DNA of 44,780 bases from Syntrophales bacterium (GTDB lineage Bacteria; Desulfobacterota; Syntrophia; Syntrophales; CG2-30-49-12), in NCBI GenBank assembly GCA_030018935.1, contig JASEGZ010000011.1, positions 1-44,780 of the forward strand. Reading direction: 5' to 3'. A model generated the notes under the pieces. That model was not told where the DNA came from. It did not search any database and saw only the letters and a program-made list of their open reading frames with translations. The position numbers were made by a program, and so were the translations under genes. Positions within the stretch are counted from its first letter, which is position 1, and each line of letters opens with the position of its first letter. Of the stretch, positions 27,629 to 34,175 are shown in pieces.

Positions 27629-28887
27629 TGGATGTGCAATATAAAGTAAACAGGCTTAAAACAACGAATGAGATCAGGCTGTTGGTAGATAAACACTGGG
27701 CTGACCTGAGAACAGCCAAGGAAAGAGGAGAGATGGTGGCATGGGCATCGGGCCCCACATTCATATTTGCCTATGCAATGGGTATGAAATGCCACTTTAT
27801 GGCCGGTTATGCCGCATACTGCGGCGGTATAGGGGCAGGAGAAGAGGTGTTAAGGGTGGCAGAGATGGCGGGGGACCTTCCTGAGACGTGTTCATATCAT
27901 CGCCTTCACATGGGGATGGGCGAAGCGGTAGCCAGAGGGATACCCATAAATCCACAGGCAATACTTCCCATGCCAGATTTGATGATAGCGGGTCGCCTCT
28001 GCCCGGAGATGTCCCATTATGCTGAGGGGCTTCATCGAAGATTTGGAGTTCGCGTTTTGCCTATTGATCTTCCTGCTGTTTTCAATGTAGAAGACATGCC
28101 CAGGATAAGAGAATTTGTTTACAGGCAATTTAAAGAGGTTGTTATACCGACTTTTGAAGATGTATGCGAAAAGCCCTTCGATTATGATCGAATGAGTGAG
28201 ATCTTAAGTATACTCAAAAAGGTAGCCACCCTCAGAAATCAGTGTTGGGAATTTTTTAAGGACAAACCCTCTCGTTGGACACTCTGGGACTATGGTGTAA
28301 GTATTGCACCTGTTTTCTATTTGATGGGAAATCCGGCAGGTATCGCCTATTACGAAAGACTCCTTAACGAATTACAAGAGCGGAGAGAACAGGGTATCCC
28401 TGCAATAGCCCCGGATGGAGAGAAATACCGGCTATATTGGGATGGGTGGCTTCCCTGGGCGTTTTTAGGCAAATTTATGCGCAAATTTATCCCTCATGGC
28501 GCCGTTGTCCTCTGTGGAAGATATCCCTGGGAGTTTTTCCCTCATCCGGAACTGATTGACCCTGAACATCCGGTTGAGACCTGGGCAGATTTATATTATG
28601 GGATGGAAAGTCACCTGATTTATACCTTCTCCCCTAAGGGAACAATAGACTTGATAGGCAAGTTGATTGAGGACTACTCCCTTGACGGATTGATCATGTT
28701 TTCCTCCAAAACATGCAGGATAATGAACCTTGCCCAACCGGATGTAATAGATGTGTTGGATAAAAAGTACGGGATTCCTGGAGTAATTGTTGAAGGAGAC
28801 ATGATTGATCCCGCTATGATTTCAGATAATCAGATAGAGACAAGGCTTCAGGCGTTATACGAAATGATAGATTCAAGAAGAAGGTAA
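27628..28887 (+). CDS. 2-hydroxyacyl-CoA dehydratase / benzoyl-CoA reductase family subunit (HgdA/BcrB type)
   Basis: This 419-residue protein is the partner subunit. Its C-terminal part has the family signature FSSKTCRIMNLAQPDV then GIPGVIVEGDMIDP and NQIETRLQALYE. In this signature the cysteine ligates a [4Fe-4S] cluster and the EGD loop lies at the active site. Further cysteines are in KCHFMAGYAAYCGG and AGRLCPEMSHY. Its length is nearer BcrB (about 438) than HgdA (about 477). Translation is coupled to the upstream subunit through TAATG. Immediately after its stop, after a five-base gap, comes the truncated activator gene. Confidence 0.9.
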   Translation: MDVQYKVNRLKTTNEIRLLVDKHWADLRTAKERGEMVAWASGPTFIFAYAMGMKCHFMAGYAAYCGGIGAGEEVLRVAEMAGDLPETCSYHRLHMGMGEAVARGIPINPQAILPMPDLMIAGRLCPEMSHYAEGLHRRFGVRVLPIDLPAVFNVEDMPRIREFVYRQFKEVVIPTFEDVCEKPFDYDRMSEILSILKKVATLRNQCWEFFKDKPSRWTLWDYGVSIAPVFYLMGNPAGIAYYERLLNELQERREQGIPAIAPDGEKYRLYWDGWLPWAFLGKFMRKFIPHGAVVLCGRYPWEFFPHPELIDPEHPVETWADLYYGMESHLIYTFSPKGTIDLIGKLIEDYSLDGLIMFSSKTCRIMNLAQPDVIDVLDKKYGIPGVIVEGDMIDPAMISDNQIETRLQALYEMIDSRRR

Positions 28888-28892
28888 AGAGA

Positions 28893-28979
28893 ATGGCTTA
28901 CACTGTGGTGGGTGTAGATATAGGTTCCCTTTCATTCTGGCTCCTGAGTAGTGACTACAAAACTTCAGGTAAAAAATGA
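28893..28979 (+). pseudogene. Truncated activator ATPase of the dehydratase (HgdC/BcrA/BadF type)
   Basis: Five bases after the dehydratase subunit gene an ATG opens a 28-codon frame starting MAYTVVGVDIGS. This is the first strand and phosphate-1 loop of the BadF/BcrA/HgdC ATPase family (ASKHA fold). After the GS the sequence no longer matches the family and stops at TGA 28977-28979, overlapping the aminotransferase start. A full activator needs about 250-280 residues with two more ATP motifs and a CxG...C cluster site. So the gene has lost about 90 percent of its length by deletion, and activation must come from elsewhere in the genome. Confidence 0.8.
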
Positions 28980-30202
28980 AAGAAACCATGTCAAGGTATG
29001 AAAAAAAGAAGGAATTCGTTGTGGCCATTTCTAAGAAAATCCAAGGATTTATTACCGACTCTTCATGGATCAGGAAGATGTTTGAGGAGGGTGTCAGTCT
29101 CAAAAAGCAGTATGGGGCGGAGAATGTGTTTGATTTCAGTCTCGGGAATCCTAATCTCGACCCCCCTACTCGGTTTAAGGAATTACTCCGGCATGTGGCC
29201 GGGGAAGATATCCCCGGCATGCACGGGTATATGCCCAATGCCGGATACCCGGAAACGAGGGATGCTGTCGCTTCCTATCTCAGCAGAGAGCATGGTGTAT
29301 CCTTATCCGCTGAACACATTATCATGACCTGCGGGGCAGGGGGAGCGCTAAACGTGATCTTAAAGGCCCTTCTCGATCCAGGCGAGGAGGTAATCATTCC
29401 CGCACCGTTCTTTGTAGAGTACAGGTTTTATGTGGACAATAGCGGCGGTATCACAAAGATCGTAAAAACGAGGGAAGATTTTTCCCTTGATCTCGGAGCA
29501 ATAGGCGACGCCTTCACGGAAAAAACAAAGATTGTCTTAATCAATTCTCCCAATAATCCAACGGGGAAAGTGTATGACAAAGCAACAATAAGGGGGCTGG
29601 CCGCCCTCCTTGAGGAAAAATGCAGAGTGTATGAAAGGAATATTTACCTCGTCTCCGACGAGCCTTATTCTGATATAGTCTATGACGGTGTAAAGGTGCC
29701 GAGTATACTTTCGGCCTGTAAAAACGGCGTCATAACCTCTTCCTATTCCAAGAGTCTATCTCTTGCCGGAGAAAGGATCGGCTTCATCGCGGTCAATCCG
29801 GAAATCGCAGATGTCAAAGAGGTCATCAACGGGATGATCCTATGCAACAGGATACTTGGTTTTGTCAATGCACCCGCCCTTATGCAGAGAATAGTGGCCA
29901 GAATGCAGGGTGAGCGGGTCAATGTGGAGGAATACAAAAGAAAGAGAGATATGCTCTGTGATGGCCTTTCCTCACTCGGTTACCAGTTTACCAGACCCGA
30001 GGGAGCATTCTATCTCTTTGCCCGCACGCCTATCGAAGATGATATTGAATTTGTCAGGGCCCTCCAGAAGAGAAAAATCCTTACCGTTCCTGGTAGCGGA
30101 TTCGGGGGACCAGGACATTTTCGCATCGCCTACTGTGTGGATGACGCTACCATCATCAATGCGATGGAGGGATTCGGGCAGACATTGAAAGAGTATCTTT
30201 AA
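28976..30202 (+). CDS. Pyridoxal-phosphate aminotransferase, class I/II
   Basis: This is a 408-residue fold-type I aminotransferase that swaps amino groups between amino acids and 2-oxoacids. Seen are the GNPNLDPP and GAGGALN phosphate-cup regions, NSPNNPTGKV, the SDEPYSD aspartate, the PLP lysine in SSYSKSLSLAGERIG, and the C-terminal FRIAYCVDD arginine for the substrate carboxylate. The first 35 residues are an extra helical extension. The start overlaps the stop of the truncated activator (ATGA); an ATG four codons on (28988) is an alternative. It could feed 2-oxoacids from amino acids into the oxidoreductase encoded upstream. Amino acid preference cannot be read off. Confidence 0.93.
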   Translation: MKETMSRYEKKKEFVVAISKKIQGFITDSSWIRKMFEEGVSLKKQYGAENVFDFSLGNPNLDPPTRFKELLRHVAGEDIPGMHGYMPNAGYPETRDAVASYLSREHGVSLSAEHIIMTCGAGGALNVILKALLDPGEEVIIPAPFFVEYRFYVDNSGGITKIVKTREDFSLDLGAIGDAFTEKTKIVLINSPNNPTGKVYDKATIRGLAALLEEKCRVYERNIYLVSDEPYSDIVYDGVKVPSILSACKNGVITSSYSKSLSLAGERIGFIAVNPEIADVKEVINGMILCNRILGFVNAPALMQRIVARMQGERVNVEEYKRKRDMLCDGLSSLGYQFTRPEGAFYLFARTPIEDDIEFVRALQKRKILTVPGSGFGGPGHFRIAYCVDDATIINAMEGFGQTLKEYL

Positions 30203-30371
30203 TAGAGGCGGGTGGGAATGTACGGTTTGTTCTTCCTGGATCTCCTTCTCTATTGCTTTTCCGAGGTATATTCTTCGTACTTTGGTAACTTTTCAGCCTT
30301 TCCAACCTTTAACCGGGGGATGTTCCTTTTGTTCATTCGTATTGCCCATACTTTACCTTCTCACCCCATCA

Positions 30372-30749
30372 TTAACTACCCACACTGGATGGCAGCCTAC
30401 GTCCATAGCCTATATTTAGTTCCTTTTGTCGCTGATTGAGAAACTCATCCAATTTCAGAATGTTCCACCGCTGATTGGCTCTTCTGAGTTCGACTATAAT
30501 ATCCTTAGCATCTCTCAGCAATGCCTCATCTGCATCTTTCCCGATGCTTGCCAGTTTCATAGAGAGTTCCTTCATTTCCTCTTCTTCCCCTTCTAAGGCC
30601 TCAGCCCTCGAAAATATACCAGTGGTCCCACACCTGGGACACTGCCGGAAGTCAGCACATCCGGTAGCTGGTCAACCAGCCTTACTCAGGTATCTGAATG
30701 TGTAAAATACATCTGTAAAGCCACACTTGTCACAAGTCATCTTCATCAT
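30372..30749 (-). CDS. Zinc-ribbon protein with in-frame TGA, candidate selenoprotein
   Basis: A minus-strand frame of 125 codons begins MMKMTCDKCGF with AAGGAGGT eight bases upstream. It is open to TAA except for one TGA at codon 26 (30672-30674). CDKC before the TGA and CPRC after it (QCPRCGTTG) form a zinc-ribbon pair, so the protein spans the TGA. After it come 99 more sense codons, encoding a charged, helical C-terminal half with no further damage. The local sequence is KAG-(TGA)-PATGC, so a selenocysteine would have a cysteine five residues on. Three bases past the TGA a hairpin can form (GCUxCCGGA with UCCGGxAGU, ten-base loop), placed as in bacterial SECIS elements. If the TGA is a true stop, the gene is a pseudogene, or a separate 67-residue frame starts at 30575. 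The family is unknown to me. Confidence 0.55.
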
Positions 30750-30851
30750 CTCACTACCTCCTTCTTTTCTCTAATTAGTCCGTCCTGAAAAATAGGACTT
30801 TTCAAACGTTGTTGTGATTTTGCTCTTTGAAAACTGAAGAAGACGAAAGAT

Positions 30852-30877
30852 AAAAAGGGAATCCGGGTGGGGTTCCC
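30852..30877 (-). terminator. Intrinsic terminator of the leader RNA
   Basis: On the minus strand GGGAA and UUCCC arms (30877-30873 with 30861-30857) pair, with one C-A mismatch and two more G-C pairs inside. UUUUU follows directly (30856-30852). This is a good intrinsic terminator about 100 bases before the zinc-ribbon start codon, in position for attenuation. Confidence 0.7.
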
Positions 30878-30999
30878 GTCTATGCCGCCAAAGATAGAGT
30901 CTTGTTCCTCTGCTTTTCTTCTCTGTGCCTACGGCAGCGGCCTAACAACCGCATTTTTTAGAGGAAACTAATTAAACCTCCTTTTGAGATAAAATCTCT
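30852..30999 (-). ncRNA. Structured leader or small RNA, unclassified
   Basis: A strong promoter upstream and a terminator at the end define a transcript of about 150 bases. It can fold into a 5' hairpin (GAGAUUUUAUCUC) and a closed domain made by GCCGC (30941-30937) and GCGGC (30888-30884). That domain encloses a UGCC-GUA-GGCA hairpin, a CAGAGA/UCUUUG helix and an AGAG/CUCU hairpin, followed by the terminator. No long open frame lies inside. I compared it by eye with cobalamin, TPP, c-di-GMP, 6S and SRP RNAs and found no convincing match. It may be a riboswitch-like leader of the zinc-ribbon gene or a free small RNA. Confidence 0.5.
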
Positions 31000-31005
31000 T
31001 TTAAT

Positions 31006-31034
31006 ATTATAGGAAAAATCTTCTTTTTTAGCAA
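31006..31034 (-). promoter_or_regulatory. Strong sigma-70 promoter driving the leader RNA
   Basis: On the minus strand TTGCTA (31034-31029) and a perfect TATAAT (31011-31006) are 17 bases apart, followed by an AT-rich start region. The transcript would begin near 30999 and run through the structured RNA toward the zinc-ribbon gene. Confidence 0.75.
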
Positions 31035-31050
31035 CTTTTTTTTAGATTAA

Positions 31051-31200
31051 GGGCAAACCATCTCGGATCAGGCTGTTATTGTTAATCATAATTATGTTTT
31101 TCTCCAGGAGAATATCTATCGTTACATGAAAAAAGGCATGGAACCCATGAAAGCGGTTTACTTAAATGAAGTTCGCGGTATGACAACCCAGAAGAGATAG
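31051..31200 (+). pseudogene. Possible fragment of an RND efflux transporter gene
   Basis: An open stretch of 49 codons without its own start encodes QENIYRYMKKGMEPMKAVY near its middle. This resembles the conserved ENIYR...G.SP..AA segment of RND-type efflux pumps, after transmembrane helix 4. Nothing else of such a gene (over 1000 codons) is present. It is probably a decayed scrap between the leader-RNA promoter and the sirtuin promoter, though chance resemblance is possible. Confidence 0.35.
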
Positions 31201-31216
31201 TTGGCCGTGTGTTTTT

Positions 31217-31245
31217 TTGACAATTTGACAAGAACTTGCTATCCT
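31217..31245 (+). promoter_or_regulatory. Sigma-70 promoter of the sirtuin gene
   Basis: A perfect TTGACA (31217-31222) and TATCCT (31240-31245) are separated by 17 bases. They lie 37 bases ahead of the sirtuin start codon, on the same strand, with a T-run in front of the -35 box. Confidence 0.65.
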
Positions 31246-31281
31246 TAAAATAAGGATTTAGATTCTCTTGAAGGAGGTATC

Positions 31282-32100
31282 ATGATCAGCCAAGAAATGA
31301 TAGACAGATCAGCCCGACTAGTCTCTGGATGTCGACGGGTCGTGGCATTAACGGGGGCTGGTATCTCTGCCGAGAGCGGGATATCAACCTATCGGGACCC
31401 GGGCGGTCTGTGGGACAGATACCCGGAGGGGAGTTCCGGGGGGATAGTGGCGGTAATGGCCAGACACCCCAAGGATGCGCCACAGATTTTAATGGGCTTT
31501 TTAAATGGCATCAAGACGGCCAGACCGAATCCAGGTCATCAGGCGTTGGTTGACCTTGAAAGGATGGGTTATCTGAGAGCTGTCATCACCCAGAATGTTG
31601 ACAACCTTCATCGGGAGGCGGGCAATTCCCGGGTATTCGAAATGCATGGGAATGTCTATCGGCTTCGCTGTCTCGAATGTGGTAAAAAGAAGGTACTGGA
31701 ACGAAATGCGTTTTTTGAGGTCTTCGAGGAATATATCGCAAAGATGGAGCGATTTTCTTTCGAGGAGATGGCATCTCATTTTCCACGTTGCTCCTGTGGT
31801 GGGAATACACGTATGGATGCTGTGGCATTTGGAGAGCCAGTTCAGGACCTAAATGAAGCAATGGTTGAGGCCAGGGCTTGTGATCTCATGCTGATTTTGG
31901 GTACATCCGGCGTAGTTTACCCGGCAGCCTCTCTCCCTTCAATGGCCAAATCAGCGGGGGCTTTACTGATTGAGATTAATCCCAGGGGAAGTGCCCTCAC
32001 CGACCAATCTGATCTCTTTCTGGAAGGAAATACGGGGGAAATCCTTCCCCTGATCGTTCTTTCACTAAAAGAAATCATGGTAAAAGAGGGGGGCGCCTGA
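31282..32100 (+). CDS. Sir2-family NAD-dependent protein deacylase
   Basis: This 272-residue sirtuin removes acyl groups from lysines using NAD+. NAD-binding GAGISAESGI and TYRDPGGLW, the TQNVDNLH segment, the catalytic histidine in FEMHGNVY, and a zinc site (CLEC then CSC) are present. It is of normal length. The loop after the zinc site is longer than in E. coli CobB, and the Tyr/Arg pair for succinyl-lysine (Y-x-x-R) is not obvious, so the acyl preference is open. GGAGG lies six bases upstream of the ATG, and a strong promoter precedes it. In acyl-CoA-rich anaerobes such enzymes counter chemical acylation of metabolic enzymes, which fits the cluster upstream but is inference. Confidence 0.93.
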   Translation: MISQEMIDRSARLVSGCRRVVALTGAGISAESGISTYRDPGGLWDRYPEGSSGGIVAVMARHPKDAPQILMGFLNGIKTARPNPGHQALVDLERMGYLRAVITQNVDNLHREAGNSRVFEMHGNVYRLRCLECGKKKVLERNAFFEVFEEYIAKMERFSFEEMASHFPRCSCGGNTRMDAVAFGEPVQDLNEAMVEARACDLMLILGTSGVVYPAASLPSMAKSAGALLIEINPRGSALTDQSDLFLEGNTGEILPLIVLSLKEIMVKEGGA

Positions 32101-32162
32101 ACTTACTGGAGGGCATGCAATTCCTGAAAATAGAGAAGGGGAATTTTTGAAAGAGAGATAGT

Positions 32163-33281
32163 ATGGATATGGATACTTTAAATAGGGAAAATGGGAAACT
32201 CGCCGGACTTTCATTTGAGATAGGGCCCATACGTCCTCCCAGTGAAGGTGGTAGTTATTCCCTTCTGATAAGGGTTACCAGAAACTGCCCGTGGAACCAA
32301 TGTGCCTTCTGCTACGGCAGACCGTATGATCACGAAAAATTCCAGATGCGATCTGTGGACGATGTTAAGACCGATATTGATACGGCAGGGCTTATCTGCG
32401 ACGAAATAAAAAATGTATCCTGGGAGCTGGGCTATGCTGGCGATATAAGCGCCCCGGTGGGAACCACTCTCCTCAGAAGGATGCCCCAACTCGGCAACAG
32501 CCATAGTTTTATCAATGTCTTCAATTGGCTGCTTTCGGGGGCAAGAACGGCCTTTTTACAGGATGCTGATTCCCCTATCATTCCTACCCCCCGATTGGTT
32601 GAAATTATCAAATATTTAAGGGAAAGATTTCCTACTCTGGAACGGGTAACCTCCTATGCGAGGGCCAAGACCATATTTAAAAAGAAAGGGAAAGATCTAA
32701 AAGACCTGTCTCATGCAGGTCTTGCGAGATTACATATAGGACTGGAGACAGGGGATGATGAGTTGTTAGCGAAGGTGAAAAAAGGGGTAACAGCGGAGGA
32801 ACATATCGTTGCCGGAAGGAAGGTCATGGAAGCTGGCATTGAGCTTTCAGAATATATCATGCCCGGTTTGGGGGGGAAGGCCATGTCCAGGCAACATGCC
32901 GAAAGTACGGCCAGGATACTGAACGCAATCAACCCTGATTTTATACGGTCGAGGCCATTCACCCCTTTACCCGGTACACCCCTGTTTGACGCATACATGA
33001 ATAATAAACTGGAGCTTCTATCGCCTCATGAGTGCTTGGAAGAAATGAAAATACTGATCGCCGGACTGGATGTAACCAGCAGGATTTGCTTCGACCACTT
33101 CAGGAATCCCGCCTATTTGAATGCCACCGGACAGCTCACCCACCTATTAAAACAGGATTACGATGGATATAAACTTCCTGAAGAAAAAGGGGCTCTTCTT
33201 GAACTCATAGAAAAGGGGTTAAGGATCAGTGAAGAGAAATTTTTACAAACTGAGGATTATATTCATCTGGGAAGCCTTTAA
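32163..33281 (+). CDS. Radical SAM protein with CX4CX2C motif
   Basis: This 372-residue protein carries a radical SAM cluster motif, CPWNQCAFCYGRPYD, at about residues 39-53. The cysteine spacing is CX4CX2C rather than the usual CX3CX2C. The ELGYAGDI, RLHIGLETGDDELL and YIMPGLGGKAMS stretches match the Elp3/HemN-like SAM barrel. The C-terminal 70 residues show no cysteine cluster, so a second cluster (SPASM) is unlikely. No substrate can be assigned. It lies 62 bases after the sirtuin and may be co-transcribed. Confidence 0.85.
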   Translation: MDMDTLNRENGKLAGLSFEIGPIRPPSEGGSYSLLIRVTRNCPWNQCAFCYGRPYDHEKFQMRSVDDVKTDIDTAGLICDEIKNVSWELGYAGDISAPVGTTLLRRMPQLGNSHSFINVFNWLLSGARTAFLQDADSPIIPTPRLVEIIKYLRERFPTLERVTSYARAKTIFKKKGKDLKDLSHAGLARLHIGLETGDDELLAKVKKGVTAEEHIVAGRKVMEAGIELSEYIMPGLGGKAMSRQHAESTARILNAINPDFIRSRPFTPLPGTPLFDAYMNNKLELLSPHECLEEMKILIAGLDVTSRICFDHFRNPAYLNATGQLTHLLKQDYDGYKLPEEKGALLELIEKGLRISEEKFLQTEDYIHLGSL

Positions 33282-33324
33282 ACTTTTAAACATATTTGAG
33301 ATAGATTAAATAAGGGAAAAGGAT

Positions 33325-34173
33325 ATTTTAAAGAAAAGGATTACATCAATAATCGGGAGAATATTTTCTGCCAAAGATCAGTCCCGTCTGGAAAGAGATA
33401 TCCAGTCTATTATTGACGCGGGGGAGGAAAATGGGCTGATAGATCCCCACTCAGGCGAGATGATCCAGAGTATCCTTGAATTCAGGGATACCATCGTCAG
33501 AGAGGTCATGATCCCGAGGACAGAAATCGTTGCCATCAGGAGCAACGCAACGATTGAAGAGATTCTTGATCTGATCATTAAGTATGGTCATACGAGGATG
33601 CCCGTCTACAGTGGCAATGTGGACAATATTGTCGGCATCCTAAACGTGAAGGACCTCCTTAAATTCTGGTCAAAACCGGTAACAGAGGGCGATATCATCT
33701 CCTGCCTCAGAAATCCCTATTATATCCCGGAAACAAAGAACATTCATCTTCTCCTCCATGAGTTAAAACAAAAAAAGTACCACATGGCGATTGTGATTGA
33801 CGAGTACGGGGGGACGTCGGGACTTGTCACCCTCGAAGATTTAATAGAGGAAATTGTCGGGGAGATTCACGATGAGCATGATCTAGAAGAAGGGGGCTTT
33901 GTGGAGCTTGCCGATGGTTATACCCTTGTTGACGGCAGAATGGAGATCGAAAAAATTGAAGATTATTTTGATGTCGAGTTTTTGGAGGGAAAGTTTGAGA
34001 CCCTCGGGGGATTGATCCTTTCCATGATCAAAAAAATCCCGGTGGCAGGAGAAATGATTTATATAGATAATTTTGAAATGATTATAGAATCGGCCGATGA
34101 ACGGAGTATTAAAAAGGTCAAGATCGGAAGAGTGAACAGTGAACAAGGTCAAGATCGGAAGAGTGAGCAGTGA
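33325..34173 (+). CDS. corC: CorC/TlyC (hemolysin-like) CBS-domain protein
   Basis: This soluble CorC/YbeX-family protein has two CBS domains (from about [11 protein letters not shown] and [11 protein letters not shown]) and a C-terminal transporter-associated domain ([19 protein letters not shown]). It is implicated in magnesium/cobalt efflux and in 16S rRNA processing. Homology continues upstream of the first ATG (33460) to a typical N-terminus ([21 protein letters not shown]), which would give about 282 residues, but that stretch holds no ATG, GTG or TTG. The best candidate is ATT at 33325, with AGGG nine bases upstream; an ATT start is known for infC. A lost base is the alternative. The 3' end lies in a 31-base tandem duplication that also carries the lnt start. 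Neighbours lnt and prfB fit the classic order. Confidence 0.85.
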   Translation: MLKKRITSIIGRIFSAKDQSRLERDIQSIIDAGEENGLIDPHSGEMIQSILEFRDTIVREVMIPRTEIVAIRSNATIEEILDLIIKYGHTRMPVYSGNVDNIVGILNVKDLLKFWSKPVTEGDIISCLRNPYYIPETKNIHLLLHELKQKKYHMAIVIDEYGGTSGLVTLEDLIEEIVGEIHDEHDLEEGGFVELADGYTLVDGRMEIEKIEDYFDVEFLEGKFETLGGLILSMIKKIPVAGEMIYIDNFEMIIESADERSIKKVKIGRVNSEQGQDRKSEQ

Positions 34174-34175
34174 GC
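34114..34175. repeat. 31-bp tandem duplication at the corC/lnt junction
   Basis: Units 34114-34144 and 34145-34175 match at all but two of 31 positions. Each ends in heptamer steps such as AGTGAAC or AGTGAGC. The second unit carries the corC stop and the GTG start of lnt, so the duplication extends corC by about ten residues and supplies the overlap. Confidence 0.85.

Noticed and set aside
30200-30349. Second minus-strand frame with an in-frame TGA after the zinc-ribbon gene (ATG at 30349)
   Set aside because: It has a fair ribosome site and 18 codons before TGA, but beyond the TGA the frame runs into the antisense of the aminotransferase and shows no recognisable domain. It is too weak to call.
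30850-30950. Cobalamin riboswitch on the plus strand
   Set aside because: The stretch GGGAATCCGGGTG resembles part of the B12 element, but the CCCGC-ACTGT core and the rest are missing. The promoter and U-run terminator support the other strand.
31041-31200. New small gene ahead of the sirtuin
   Set aside because: No start codon with a ribosome site fits, and its best similarity is to a fragment of an RND pump.
34114-34170. Two copies of AGATCGGAAGAG, the start of an Illumina adapter
   Set aside because: The bases encode the expected CorC end (KIGRV), the base after the motif is T rather than C, and both copies lie in a duplication. This is coincidence, not adapter contamination.
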